DNA of 64,000 nucleotides from Plasmopara viticola (taxonomy: Eukaryota; Oomycota; Peronosporomycetes; Peronosporales; Peronosporaceae): assembly GCA_001695595.3 (NCBI GenBank), contig MBPM02000093.1, positions 211,068 through 275,067 on the forward strand, read 5' to 3'. Positions 34,700 through 46,625 of the stretch are shown piece after piece. The first letter of the stretch is position 1. Each line of letters opens with the position of its first letter. The position numbers and the translations under genes are program-made. The notes below the pieces were generated by a model. The model was not told the DNA's origin, ran no database searches, and saw nothing but the letters and a program-made list of their open reading frames with translations.

Positions 34700-36840
34700 A
34701 AATGAGGATCTTCTTCTCGAAGCAGCTTCCAATGAGCTTGCGACTCGTCTTTGACATATTCTCACCACGAGATTAATTGTAGTCAAACATGTGAGCACCG
34801 ATGATCTCTTCTGTTGGTTCAATATCAGTTTTTTTATATAAATGTCACTTCACCGAAAAAGTCTTTAAGTGTTCTGCAGTCACAATGTCGCATTTAAATA
34901 GTCCAAATAACTTGTTCATTTATGTCATCAACAAAATTGTCGTATACATCGATCGTAGTCAGACGCTCGCATCCGATTACCGAGACACCGTAGATACAAG
35001 GCATTCACATCGTACTTAATAATCTTCTTACATGTTTCACCCCCTCAAGTTGAAGTCTCGTTCCGCTTCGTATACCAACTAAAGATAATAGAGGGCCTTC
35101 CTGCGATGATGGCCTTCATCTTGCGGTAAGTATCCGAGTATCTTTCATCAATAGAGTAACCCAGACGGTCAGAATTGAATTCGATATTTCATTTGTGGCG
35201 AAACGCCCTTTAAGATTTTACGAGAGACCTTGCAATGAACACAACTGATCATTTTATTACCATCCTCATGGCCTCTTTATGATCAATACAATCGGCTGAC
35301 ACATTCTCCTTACTGAGTCTGACGTAGCAGTAGCTTCAAAGGTAATACTGCTTTTTCAATAAATCATTCAGATGTTGCATGGTGATCGCGACGTCGCGTT
35401 TAGCGTCTATGCCTTGCTTGATGTAGCCCGAGTATCGTTTTTCAATAAAATCGAACGGCGTGGCAAATTTTTTATCTGGGATTACGAGCTCTCGAGTCTT
35501 GTATATCACCTTCCTACTTAGCCTAGAAAAGACACTATCACAAAACATATCTAAGTCAAAACGCTTAAATAGCCCCCTTAGCTTCTGTATAGCCTTGATA
35601 GATGGTCCGACGTCGGAATTTGGACCAGGTGAGTAGATCCTTAATAGTTTTATTTCATAGTGCTCCCGAACAAATTGTATTCATTTGTAATCATCACCAC
35701 TGATATTCGAGCACCGGGGTTTGGTATAGAACACAAATTAAATGGAAGCTCTGTCATAATGAGAGCTTCGAAGCTGGTAATGTACTCATATGGAGAAACG
35801 CTTTTGGTCAATTCGCACGTACAACGAATTATGTCTTCACACCGACATCCACCGATATTAGTTTTGACATATCCACCGTAGCTTGTTTCTGCCGGTACAT
35901 AGTCAATGATGTCAAGCATTTTGAAGCTGTCGGTGGCGATAGCCATGTATCCACCATCCTTGATTATCAATTTGACATTATCGGATCCTATTGAACCAAA
36001 CAGGTCGCTCTTGATCAAGTTGATGTCATAATTACCACTCTTGTAACCGAGTACTGGTGATTGATCCAAAAAAACTTTCACATCGTTTCGAGATAACTTT
36101 AAGATTTCATGTAATTGTGTAATTCTGTTTTCTCGAGACGATGTGTTTTTTTTTAAATCTTCAAGCGCACTGCCATTCATAATACCGCTTCGAGGATAGA
36201 TAAAGCTTCTTTATCGAATGGTAGATAGCCTTGAATGTATTCTGATGACAATCGCTATTGAAACCCGCCACCTCCTTCCTATCGTTGGTCATGTCATCCA
36301 TCAATAGTATCGGCTCTTCACGAACAAAACACTTTGTCTTTTTAGTCAAACTATCTGAGATTCTCACCGATACAGAAACATGCTGATTATCATATATCAT
36401 ACTAGATCCATGTGCCTCAATAAGTGGCTTTAATATTGCCTCACAATCATAAACTACGAAGTGATCGAAGTAGTAATCAATGTTTTTGAACGAGTACTCA
36501 TTGATCAGCTTTTTGATTTTGTTCTCAGGTGGTGTGTAAATGGTTGAAGTGACACGAAAGCCTTTAATATAATCAGATCATATTTGTACTTCGTATGAGC
36601 TGGATTTAATGCGTTGTTTTCAAAAACAAATAATTACCGCGACTGGACTTATCACTGTCTTTGATGTAGAAGGCATGTCCATCATGAGAAGTGTATTATC
36701 AGATCTACCTACAGTAGGTCCAATACAATCGACGGCATGAGTAGTGAGGTCATAGCCATATACGTTGATATTCAGCTTGAAGAAATTTTCGATCAGATTA
36801 AACTCAAGCATATCGATCGGCTTGAAGCTCGTGTGGAGAC
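34700..36840 (-). pseudogene. polB: Protein-primed family B DNA polymerase remnant (left copy)
   Basis: Fragments in order on the minus strand: an N-terminal piece (36811-36620), the Exo I region with VVYDCEATLKP (about 36,450), and Exo II with YKSGNYDINLIK inside an unbroken 176-codon frame (36180-35650). Exo III follows with SPYEYITSFEALIMTELP, then DVGPSIKAIQKLRGLF, a GRPSIIF motif and palm motif A, KYDVNALYL (about 35,020). The text ends soon after SRKLIGSCFEKKIL (about 34,705). Palm motifs B and C are absent. This order is that of Polinton/Maverick pPolB. Stops and frameshifts interrupt it, several shared with the right copy. It replicated the element by protein priming when active. Confidence 0.82.
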
Positions 36841-37177
36841 TGAGTGAAAATGTTAACTTTGTGTAGGTACAATATCACTTGATTGCTTCTTTTACTTGAG
36901 CTACAACCTTTCGTTGCTCCTTTTCTTCCTGTAAATGATATGCAATGCAATACACGTTTGTTGTTGCTTCTTGGAAAGTTGGTAAAGTACTCGCTACTTT
37001 CTAAAAAAGTTCAAAAACTTTAGCATCGCTTTCACCAACAGCATGGTTGCGGTAATCGATCAAGGTTTTAAAATCTTTGATCGACTTTGCCTTGAACCAG
37101 ACTTCAGATATATAAGAGTATTCGATAGTTCTTTATTTGGATATCCGCAATTACCTTGCTTGCATTGGCCTGGTCTG

Positions 37178-37560
37178 TCATAGACGGTAATGTTGGCTAT
37201 GTTTGGATAAAAGAAGAATTAGTATAACTAATAGGGCCATACAAAGTGCGTTTGAGTGCAAGATTGACCTTGTAAGCCTTCTTTTGCGTAAGAAGCACAC
37301 TGTCATAAAACTCACTAGCAGGGAGTTGCTCATACAGATGCTCCTCACCGTTTTCTTTTCACCTCGAATCATTGCTATATTCTGGTGGTAGGCGAGTCTT
37401 AAGTTTTGCCTCGCTAACCTTATAATGCTTGCAATAAGCTTCAAGTTCTTCGAATGGGTTGGGTTTCCAGAATACACCATTTTTCCGTTGTGGCCACGTT
37501 CCTTGACGCGATAGCTTGTGACCCATATACCAGGTCTAAGACGTAGACGCTTAAGTCCTT
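37178..37560 (-). pseudogene. Unknown element frame upstream of polB (left copy)
   Basis: Mirror of about 39,620-40,005. The best frame reads IWKPNSFEELEAYCKHYKVS and, after a stop, EQLPASEFYDSVLLTQKKAY. Overlapping longer frames on this strand and the opposite strand are out of phase with it and look like shadows. No family recognised. Confidence 0.3.
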
Positions 37561-38255
37561 CGAGTCAAACATAGTTGCTATATATCGTTGGCAATATTAT
37601 TTCCGGAAAATCTTACTATATGACTAAACCATGTACTAGAATCACTTACCATAATCACCTCAGCTTACAGTACTTTGATTTTAGATCACTCTAATTTGGT
37701 ATCATTTCTAATAAATGCTTGATTATTTTCACTCTTTCTTCGATGCTCGTTATTCCTTAGATTTTTGATCTCTTCTCACGATTCTTGAGATAAAACTCTC
37801 TTCGGGTGTGTGTGACCTAATCTCTTTGGTATACTTCACGTGAGTAAGTCATGATTCTTATTTTAGTTGACTTCTTCCTACAAGTATTATTCTCGACTAA
37901 TGATATTTGGCACGGAATACTACTCCTGCCACTGAAAACTGAAAATGCTATGATATATTGTATTTGTACCATTATACATGAAGTAAATATAGAGGTGAAG
38001 CACTCTTTTTTTGACACGCAGCATGCATTATGGGTTTATTGCTTCAATACTACTCATTGAGACGCAATCATAAAGCTACGATACGGGTGGCTGATTCACG
38101 GCGCACACACAAAAGCGTCGAATGGAGATCCGACGCAATGGCTGGCCGTTTCGGCGACTCGGTAAGGAATTGTTCTTTTTTTATTGCTGCGCTTTCGTAC
38201 CCGTGATGTAATACGACGTTGGCGATATATTGCTCGACATTGTCGACAACTAGAA

Positions 38256-38930
38256 GCATGAAATCCTCGTTCGGTCAACAAATCGGACAGGATTAGACTA
38301 AGATCATCTATGATTAATCGAGACATTACACGAGATCAGATTATACAATGAGCCACATGAGTGATGATCTTTATGATGTGGTACACATCAACTGAGAATG
38401 TGAGAAAGTAAACGAAGAAGAAGCGGATAGAAGAGCGAATGGAGATGAAGTTAACTCCGTCGCGCGCACTTGTCTCGGCAACACTTTTGACAAGAGGCTG
38501 CGTGACGTGTTTTCCCTCCGCGCAGCAATTCCAGTGGTGAGAACGCATGACTGGTTTGCGTATTCCATGCTATTGATGGTGCTTGATGTACTTAGTCGAA
38601 TGAATAACTTTCGTCAATTCAAAGCGATGACGACGATTCGGAAGTCGTGTTGAGCTGGGACTTGAACAACCTGAATTTGTTTGTGGTGGCAGAGAATGCC
38701 TAGAACCCAGCCCGTTCATCTGGTTGGTTGCAGACACAGCCCCCACATATCACGGTCAACTCGTTCACAGATGACCTCGTTAATGAGCTTTGCCCAGTGG
38801 AAGGTTGTGGCTGTGGGCGTGTGTTGGTGGGCCAATTACACCAGACCAGCTCACCGCCGTTGCAGTGACGCTGGTTAACCTTGTTAAACAATAAATTATG
38901 CAAGATGCTGCACATGTTGTTCTTCCATAT
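38256..38930. other. Spacer at the centre of the palindrome
   Basis: About 0.7 kb that is not shared between the arms. It is richer in GC than the arms. It contains the transposase-like frame described separately. Slight similarity between the two edges (cttc....tgtc.acaatgtcgagc) blurs the exact breakpoints by about 10-20 bp. Confidence 0.7.
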
Positions 38931-39101
38931 GTCAACAATGTCGAGCGATATACCGCCATGTCGTATTACATCACGGATACGAAAGCGCAGCGATCAAAAG
39001 AGAACAATCCCTTACCGAGTCGCCGAAACGGCCAGCCATTGCGTCGAATAATCATTCGACGCTGTCGTGTGTGCGCCGTGAATCAGCCACCCGTATCGTA
39101 G
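38394..39101 (+). pseudogene. Possible PiggyBac-like transposase C-terminal fragment
   Basis: A frame of about 85 codons (38,395-38,655) includes FDKRLRDVFSLRAAIP and WFAYSMLLMVLDVLSRMNNF. The spacing of the D-x-x-L-R, the W and the Leu-rich helix ending in N recalls the end of the PiggyBac DDE domain. Downstream at about 39,000-39,100, a frame ends in PLRRIIIRRCRVCAVNQ. That resembles the start of the Cys-rich zinc finger that closes such transposases. The parts are separated by stops, and the last part lies inside the right arm. Identity rests on pattern only. Confidence 0.35.
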
Positions 39102-39619
39102 CCTTATGATTGCGTCTCAATGAGTAGTATTGAAGCAATAAACCCATAATGCATGCTGCGTGTCAAAAAAAGAGTGCTTCACCTCTATGTTTACTTCATG
39201 TAAAATGGTACAAATACAATATATCATAGCATTTTCAATTTTCAGTGGTAGGAGCAGGAGCAGTATTCCGTGCCGAATATCATTAGTCGAGAATAATACT
39301 TGTAGGAAGAAGTCAACTAAAATAAGAATCATGACTTACTCACGTGAAGTATACCAAAGAGATTAGGTCACACACACCCGAAGAGAGTTTTATCTCAAGA
39401 ATCGTGAGAAGAGATCAAAAATCTAAGGAATAACGAGCATCGAAGAAAGAGTGAAAATAATCAAGCATTTATTAGAAATGATACCAAATTAGAGTGATCT
39501 AAAATCAAAGTACTGTAAGCTGAGGTGATTATGGTAAGTGATTCTAGTACATGGTTTAGTCATATAGTAAGATTTTCCGGAAATAATATTGCCAACGATA
39601 TATAGCAACTATGTTTAAC

Positions 39620-40005
39620 TCGAAGGACTTAAGCGTCTACGTCTTAGACCTGGTAAATGGGTCACAAGCTATCGCGTCAAGGAACGTGGCCACAACGGAA
39701 AAATGGTGTAATCTGGAAACCCAACTCATTCGAAGAACTTGAAGCTTATTGCAAGCATTATAAAGTTAGCGAGGCAAAACTTAAGACTCGCCTACCACCA
39801 GAATATAGCAATGATTCGAGGTGAAAAGAAAACGGTGAGGAGCATCTGTATGAGCAACTCCCTGCTAGTGAGTTTTATGACAGTGTGCTTCTTACGCAAA
39901 AGAAGGCTTACAAGGTCAATCTTGCACTCAAACGCACTTTGTATGGCCCTGTTAGTTATACTAATTCTTCTTTTATCCAAACATAGCCAACATTACCGTC
40001 TATGA
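39620..40005 (+). pseudogene. Unknown element frame upstream of polB (right copy)
   Basis: The phase reading GVIWKPNSFEELEAYCKHYK continues through LKTRLPPEYSNDSR to a stop, then ENGEEHLYEQLPASEFYDSV and LKRTLYGPVSYTNSS. It lies between the possible element end and polB. Its place would suit a small early gene. No family recognised. Confidence 0.3.
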
Positions 40006-40349
40006 CAGACCAGGCCAATGCAAGCAAGGTAATTGCGGATATCCAAATAAAGAACTATCGAATACTCTTATATATCTGAAGTCTGGTTCAAGGCAAAGTC
40101 GATCAAAGATTTTAAAACCTTGATCGATTACCGCAACCATGCTGTTGGCGAAAGCGATGCTAAAGTTTTTGAACTTTTTTAAAAAGTAGCGAGTACTCTA
40201 CCAACTTTCCAAGAAGCAACAACAAACGTGTATTGCATTGCATATCATTTACAGGAAGAAAAGGAGCAACGAAAGGTTGTAGCTCAAGTAAAAGAAGCAA
40301 TCAAGTGATATTGTACCTACACAAAGTTAACATTTTCACTCAGTCTCCA

Positions 40350-42485
40350 CACGAGCTTCAAGCCGATCGATATGCTTGAGTTTAATCTGATCGAAAATTT
40401 CTTCAAGCTGAATATCAACGTATATGGCTATGACCTCAATACTCATGCCGTCGATTGTATTGGACCTACTGTAGGTAGATCTGATAATACACTTCTCATG
40501 ATGGACATGCCTTCTACATCAAAGACAGTGATAAGTCCAGTCGCGGTAATTATTTGTTTTTGAAAACAACGCATTAAATCCAGCTCATACGAAGTACAAA
40601 TATGATCTGATTATATTAAAGGCTTTCGTGTCACTTCAACCATTTACACACCACCTGAGAACAAAATCAAAAAGTTGATCAATGAGTACTCGTTCAAAAA
40701 CATTGATTACTACTTCGGTCACTTCGTAGTTTATGATTGTGAGGCAACATTAAAGCCACTTATTGAGGCACATGGATCTAGTATGATATATGATAATCAG
40801 CATGTTTCTGTATCGGTGAGAATCTCAGATAGTTTGACTAAGAAGACAAAGTGTTTTGTTCGTGAAGAGCCGATACTATTGATGGATGACATGACCAACG
40901 ATAGGAAGGAGGTGGCGGGTTTCATTAGCGATTGTCATCAGAATACATTCAAGGCTATCTACCATTCGATAAAGAAGCTTTATCTATCCTCGAAGCGGTA
41001 TTATGAATGGCAGTGCGCTTGAAGGTTTAAAAAAAAAACATCGTCTCGAGAAATCAGAATTACACAATTACATGAAATCTAAAAGTTATCTCGAAACGAT
41101 GTGAAAGTTTTTTTGGATCAATCACCAGTACTCGACTACAAGAGTGGTAATTATGACATCAACTTGATCAAGAGCGACCTGTTTGGTTCAATAGGATCCG
41201 ATAATGTCAAATTGATAATCAAGGATGGTGGATACATGGCTATCGCCACCGACAGCTTCAAAATGCTTGACATCATTGACTATGTACCGGCAGAAACAAG
41301 CTACGGTGCATATGTCAAAACTAACATCGGTGGATGTCGGTGTGAAGACAAAATTCGTTGTACGTGCGAATTGACCAAAAGCGTTTCTCCATATGAGTAC
41401 ATTACCAGCTTCGAAGCTCTCATTATGACAGAGCTTCCATTTAATTTGTGTTCTATACCAAACTCCGATGCTCGAATATCAGTGGTGATGATTACAAATG
41501 AATACAATTTGTTCGGGAGCACTATGAAATAAAACTATTAAGGATCTACTCACCTGGTCCAAATTCCGACGTCGGACCATCTATCAAGGCTATACAGAAG
41601 CTAAGGGGGCTATTTAAGCGTTTTGACTTAGATATGTTTTGTGATAGTGTCTTTTCTAGGCTAAGTAGGAAGGTGATATACAAGACTCGAGAGCTCATAA
41701 TCCCAGATAAAAAATTTGCCGCGCCGTTCGATTTTATTGAAAAACGATACTCGGGCTACATCAAGCAAGGCATAGACGCTAAACGCGACGTCGCGATCAC
41801 CATGCAACATCTGAATGATTTATTGAAAAAGCAGTATTACCTTTGAAGCTACTGCTACGTCAGACTCAGTAAGGAGAATGTGTCAGCCGATTGTATTGAT
41901 CATAAAGAGGCCATGAGGATGGTAATAAAATGATCAGTTGTGTTCATTGCAAGGTCTCTCGTAAAATCTTAAAGGGCGTTTCGCCACAAATGAAATATCG
42001 AATTCAATTCTGACCGTCTGGGTTACTCTATTGATGAAAGATACTCGGATACTTACCGCAAGATGAAGGCCATCATCGCAGGAAGGCCCTCTATTATCTT
42101 TAGTTGGTATACGAAGCGGAACGAGACTTCAACTTGAGGGGTGAAACATGTAAGACGATAATTAAGTACGATGTGAATGCCTTGTATCTACGGTGTCTCG
42201 GTAATCGGGTGCGAGCGTCTGACTACGATCGATGTATACGACAATTTTGTTGATGACATAAAAGAACAAGTTATTTGGACTATTTAAATGCGACATTGTG
42301 ACTGCAGAAAACTTAAAGACTTTTTCGGTGAAGTGACATTTATATAAAAAAACTGATATTGAACCAACAGAAGAGATCATCGGTGCTCACATGTTTGACT
42401 ACAATTAATCTCGTGGTGAGAATATGTCAAAGACGAGTCGCAAGCTCATTGGAAGCTGCTTCGAGAAGAAGATCCTCATTTAAAC
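40350..42485 (+). pseudogene. polB: Protein-primed family B DNA polymerase remnant (right copy)
   Basis: Same order of motifs as the left copy: N-terminal fragment at 40372-40563, Exo I with VVYDCEATL at about 40,730, and Exo II with YKSGNYDINL at about 41,145. Exo III (SPYEYITSFEAL) follows at about 41,390, then DVGPSIKAIQKLRGLF at about 41,570, GRPSIIF at about 42,085 and motif A (YDVNALYL) at about 42,160. LKDFFGEVTFI and SRKLIGSCFEKKIL come next, ending near 42,480. Motifs B and C are missing. Unlike the left copy, the frame is broken just before Exo II (around 41,025-41,100), so this copy took extra damage after the duplication. The stop after the N-terminal fragment at 40,561 is shared. 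Confidence 0.82.
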
Positions 42486-43330
42486 GTCTCTTCAGAAGAT
42501 GAATCTCTATTCTGGAATGTTGATCACAAAGCGAACCTTTTAAGTCGTTGATGAACTAAGTGTCCGATGCACGACGCAAGGGAGATGTAAACAAAGCAAT
42601 GGATTTATTTGAAACAACCTAAAAACTGTTTTGAAGTGGCGTTTAGAAGATGATGAAGACGATGTTAAAAATATTTTAAAGGGCTTCCATATCATCAGAT
42701 ATCAACTGAGACGGTTATATCTAAATTTAAAGACTATGCCTTTCAATCTGATGACTTTAAGAAACTAATCAAAGAAGTATCTGTTGTCCATGAGTTTGCC
42801 AAGAGCAGCAGCATGCTAACTGAGATGATGAAAGAGGTTGGCAATAGTGCTTTTAGTCGATCAGGTATGGACTAAAGCAAGCAAAAGGAAATTCAATTCA
42901 TGTCAGATGAAAATACCATCCGCGCTATGACAAAGGAAAATGCGTCATTTGATCGTCGTATCCCGAGTCTCAACAAGAAAGCTTTCGTTGCAATGTAATA
43001 ATCAGTCTCAGTTCCAAGAACTATATCTGCTATTTAGGTGATAAAATCGACAAGAAGACTAAGCTGCCAAAGACCAACCTCTAGCTAAAAAAATTTACAA
43101 ATCACGGAACACGAACGTACTTTGTCCTCAGACCTTTGAATACGTTGTCAAAGAACGCATCATGTTCACAGGAAAAAACAAGGGCTTTAAATGGTTGAGA
43201 AAACTAAGCTATTTGTTACTTATAGGCGAACAAAAACAATTCTAATCTCATTTACGATAAGAGCCTTGTCTTGAAAGATGAAATCACTACCATGCCTTTG
43301 AATATGTGATATAGTAGTCCTGAAAAAAAC
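42486..43330 (+). pseudogene. Broken reading frames between polB and the integrase-like piece (right copy)
   Basis: Short coding-like stretches in changing frames, among them KTVLKWRLEDDEDDVKNILK (about 42,620), FKDYAFQSDDFKKLIKEVSV (about 42,730) and IQFMSDENTIRAMTKENASF (about 42,893). Charged and helix-rich; no family recognised. The left mirror (33,850-34,700) carries nearly the same text and stops. It may be the remains of one or two element-specific genes. Confidence 0.35.
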
Positions 43331-43379
43331 TGTTCAGCTTTTTACTTATAAGCAATGGATTCATTACCTGAGTGATCAT

Positions 43380-43618
43380 ACTATGAGCAAGAAACAGGGT
43401 TATCGCAGCAAATTCTCTGCTCGAAAAAGCCAATCAAAATGATCCATCTATTACATTGAAAGGAGTCAAGGATTGGTACAAGACTAAGCTCGACATCGAG
43501 CAGCACGTTGAGCAAACGGTCACCTACAATGATTCCAGAATGACCAAACAATCCAGTGTCATGGCAAATGGATCTGATGTAAATGTTGACAGCGATTGGT
43601 TTTTGCCAAGCTACTGAA
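43380..43618 (+). pseudogene. Possible Polinton integrase N-terminal piece (right copy)
   Basis: The frame starting near 43,418 reads LLEKANQNDPSITLKGVKDW and goes on to a stop at 43,618. The preceding frame gives KKQGYRSKF. The resemblance is to the segment before the catalytic core of Polinton integrases; no DDE core or chromodomain follows. The adjoining hairpin and repeats suggest the gene was truncated here. Confidence 0.3.
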
Positions 43619-43706
43619 GAACAAGCGAGCAGAAACAGGTTTAGATGGCATCAAAAATTTTGCAAGTGAGCAAAAGTTGATACACTCATTACTAATTATT
43701 GAAAAG

Positions 43707-43740
43707 AACCCCTCAATCCGTCGAAGTGGATCGAGGGGTT
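43707..43740. terminator. Strong hairpin between convergent element genes (right copy)
   Basis: aacccctcaatcc pairs with ggatcgaggggtt around gtcgaagt. It is the mirror of 33442-33475. The A/G difference keeps pairing as a wobble, in agreement with a functional RNA stem when the element was active. Confidence 0.6.
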
Positions 43741-44019
43741 ATTAAAATTTTGATTTTGTAGCAATTCAATCGACCGTTGTATTATTCTATCTATTTTTGT
43801 CCTTTACGATGGAACTAAGAGACTATTTAACTCTTAGACGATATTTCGGAACATCTTTACCATTCTTGCTTTGGATGGGAAGAATTCGAAGAGCAACCCG
43901 ATATGCTTTTCTTTAAATAATCATTCAGTCCAGGCCCTTAAATCAACTTGACCCTCCGTATCCATTGCGTTTTTAGGCGGTATTGTAAGATGAGTGTCAA
44001 AACCGACAATCTTAGAATT

Positions 44020-44220
44020 TAGATGGACCTGAAAGTATCAATCTTTTGTATCGGAGCGAGCTATTTATCATTTATCAATTGTATCGGGGCGAGTCTGAAA
44101 TTCCGTCAGTGGTATCAGGGCGAGCCTGAAATTTCGTCAGTGGTATCAGAGCGACCCTGTAAATTTTTTGTCAATTATGTGTGAGCGAGCCTGTAATTTG
44201 TTATCAGTTGTATCGGGTGT
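44020..44220. repeat. Tandem repeat of about 31-33 bp (right copy)
   Basis: Mirror of the array at 32,965-33,165, with units such as gtatcagggcgagcctgaaa followed by tttcgtcagtg. A few units differ by small indels between the arms (for example tgtgtgagcgagcctg here). Confidence 0.6.
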
Positions 44221-44795
44221 TACTTGCATCCCACTGTCAGTCAGCCGTATTTACTTGTGGAAAGATGTTGAGACCTCGGATTTGTATGAGAGAATTCATT
44301 AATTTTTTCTTAAGCACGAGCCAAATCTGTCTGAGTTGACGTTGAGCTAATGCGTCCGCTAAAGATATATTTTATCGACATCGCTTGTCTACGGTGTACC
44401 TTTATACATGCCGCGCTTGATTTTGCCTGTCGGAGGCGCCGCTGTCTCGTAAAAGAAGTTCTTGTCGTTTTGCTCTCGCTCAGCAAGGGATTATAAATCA
44501 GGAAACATCTCGAGTCGTATAGGATTCGATATAAAAAAACGATCGCTCAATGTCTGCAATATTTACCACAAACTTTGCATAACTAAGTTATGACGAAACG
44601 GTTGATGTGTATGACGGATATCATTTCTTTCATTCAAAAGTACCAATTGATACGATGGAATGAAGTTTTGAATATCTGCTCATGACGATATTTTTTTGTT
44701 TAGAATTGGTGTATGAAAGCTGGCTGTGATTTAATAAGATCAGCTCATTCTTGATTCGACTTACCTTCTGAACGAGTCATTTTTTATGTCGCAGC

Positions 44796-44872
44796 TTTGT
44801 GAGCTCTCATTGATTGCTCAAGCATTTGGAATATGGCATGACTTTCTAATGCTTGAGCAATCAATGAGAGCT
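44796..44872. repeat. Perfect inverted repeat of about 23-24 bp present in one arm only
   Basis: agctctcattgattgctcaagcat is followed 24 bases later by its exact reverse complement, atgcttgagcaatcaatgagagct. In the left arm (about 32,335-32,395) only one half exists; the place of the second half is taken by tttaaa. This asymmetry marks a local template-switch mutation. Confidence 0.75.
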
Positions 44873-44885
44873 ACATGGGTATATT

Positions 44886-45317
44886 CTACTTCCGAAAAAT
44901 TATCCTATGATATATGATTTGATTGTAGCGGCTTGTAGCAGAGAGTGTTTTTCTTATCATAGTGTATGCTTTACCATAGTCAACATCGCGATTCATTTTG
45001 TTGTTGTTGGCCATTACTTCTTCTCGAGGGTTGATTCCCGACTCTTGTTGACCAATTAGAGATTGTCTTGCACTTCCCATGTTGGATCCTCTCATACATC
45101 ACTTAACGAAGTAGTCATATCATTCAGACTTAATTTTCTTATGATTTATAATTTTTCCCGCTACGTACAGCTACCCAAATTTGCATTAGTCACTAGATGG
45201 AAATCGCTCGACTTTATTAGGAAGTTTATGCAGAGTATGACCATTATTGGGTTTAAATTTGGACTTAGTAACCATCAATACCAATTATCTCTAGAAGGTC
45301 GTGCTCCATCAAGCTAA
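44886..45317 (-). pseudogene. Unknown element gene, minus-strand remnant (right copy)
   Basis: Mirror of 31,888-32,319. The 69-codon frame 45095-44886 (MRGSNMGSARQSLIGQQESG) is intact and differs from the left copy at very few residues. An 84-codon frame on the plus strand (45063-45317) is out of phase and is probably a shadow, although it too is open in both arms. Confidence 0.35.
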
Positions 45318-46003
45318 TTGTTTGTCGAAAATTTTCTTGTTGAGTCTTTAAAGCATAGTCGATCCTCTTGTCATTCTCTATCTGTCCTATCTATCCACGA
45401 TTATGTATAAGAGCGGTCTTCATTTTTGTGGCTTTAGCTTCGTTTATAGTTGACTGCATCGACGAACGCCCTCTATCGTTCTAATTATTGACGACTGATT
45501 TAGCTTATGTGATAGCTCGATTCATGCGAGTTAGTTTCAAACTTTATCAAAGTAACAGAAAACTGCTCTGGATTTTACTAAAGAGTATGTTGTTGCTGGT
45601 ATCAAATGGGCTTATGAAGAGCATCGTTCCTGTCTTCAAAGAGAAGTTCAAAGTTGATAAATATAATCTTCGTCAGTATGTTTGGACTTACAGGAAAACT
45701 ACCAATGTTTATGGTAAGAAATCATTCTGAAGCTTGACGATCAATTATGTTAATTGGCAATCGACGAGAACAGGGGATTAGAATTATCTATGGTTGGGAC
45801 ACCTGGCGTGAACTGTTGAAAGTTTTCAAACAACCGACGACGATTATCAAGAGGCGCGACACGTGAACTGAATAAAGACAGACATGAGAATCTATTTATC
45901 CCGACAGCGATACTAAGCAAATCCAACTTAGTTATTGTACTCAGCTGGCGAGCGAAGACATTGCTATTCCATTCTGAATGCCTCCTAATGTTGTTTTTAG
46001 AAA

Positions 46004-46625
46004 TTGGGTATCAGGCTGGGCACAGATTACTATTCCGGTCAGCCAACAGCCTCCCAGCCTTTCAATATCCTCACGATCGATGACTGCAGCAAGAAACATA
46101 GACTTAGTGTCTGGTGTCGCGTTAAAGGAATTGGTGAAAAGTATTCAATGGATGACTACGTTCATAATCACTTTGACGAATCAGACGTATACCTCTCAAA
46201 TATTGTTATGAATCTCCTTCAAATGATAAAAAAGCGGCGAGGTCAAATCCGGAAAAGAAACCGAATGAAGACCGTCAGAAAACTTGACCTAACTTCGATA
46301 GTTCTAAGCAAGGCCATTGTAAGGATTGCACAGGATATCATGCGACAAAGTATAGGGGAATACCATGACGAAGACCTACAGAAACATCGTGATGACGCTG
46401 AAGATAAATTTTCAGACGTATGGCGAGACTTGGAACCGTTTTGAAGCGGCTAAGCTGGCTGTCAAGGGACCTCACTCAAAAGCAGTGAGATTTGCTCTGA
46501 GAGCAGCTCGTTCAGCTCTAATTGCTAGTAAGTCAGTTTATCAGTCTAAAGCAAAACGACATTCGGATGCTCGACCTAAATTACAGGGTCGTGGTTTGAA
46601 AGAAGCCGGTTCAAACGAAGATTGA
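46004..46625 (+). pseudogene. Unknown basic protein of the element, one frameshift (right copy)
   Basis: Two frames (46004-46444 and 46365-46625) read as one protein if a base is skipped at a four-T run near 46,437-46,440. The mirrored left copy has the same break. Differences between copies are few (for example K/R at SKKH-K/R-LSVW). Ala/Lys/Arg-rich at the C-terminus. No family recognised. Confidence 0.5.

Larger units (their letters stand above)
28790..38255 (-). mobile_element. Left arm: decayed Polinton/Maverick-like element, inverted copy
   Basis: This segment is the reverse complement of about 38,935-48,360; paired coordinates sum to about 77,182 over most of the arm. Sampled stretches differ by a few bases per hundred at most, with short indels. 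It holds the family B polymerase remnant (minus strand), a possible integrase piece, unknown frames and, at its outer end, the fibre gene (+). The inner ~200 bp (38,057-38,255) lies outside a possible element terminus, ACTACT at about 38,051-38,056. That is the reverse complement of the AGTAGT seen at about 39,121 in the right arm, and Polinton ends commonly begin with AG. No TSD could be shown. Confidence 0.8.

Noticed and set aside
39739..40005. 88-codon frame in the right arm and its mirror at 37178-37480
   Set aside because: It is out of phase with the better coding text (WKPNSFEELEAYCKHYK), and an opposite-strand frame is also open. It probably persists only because the arms are so similar.
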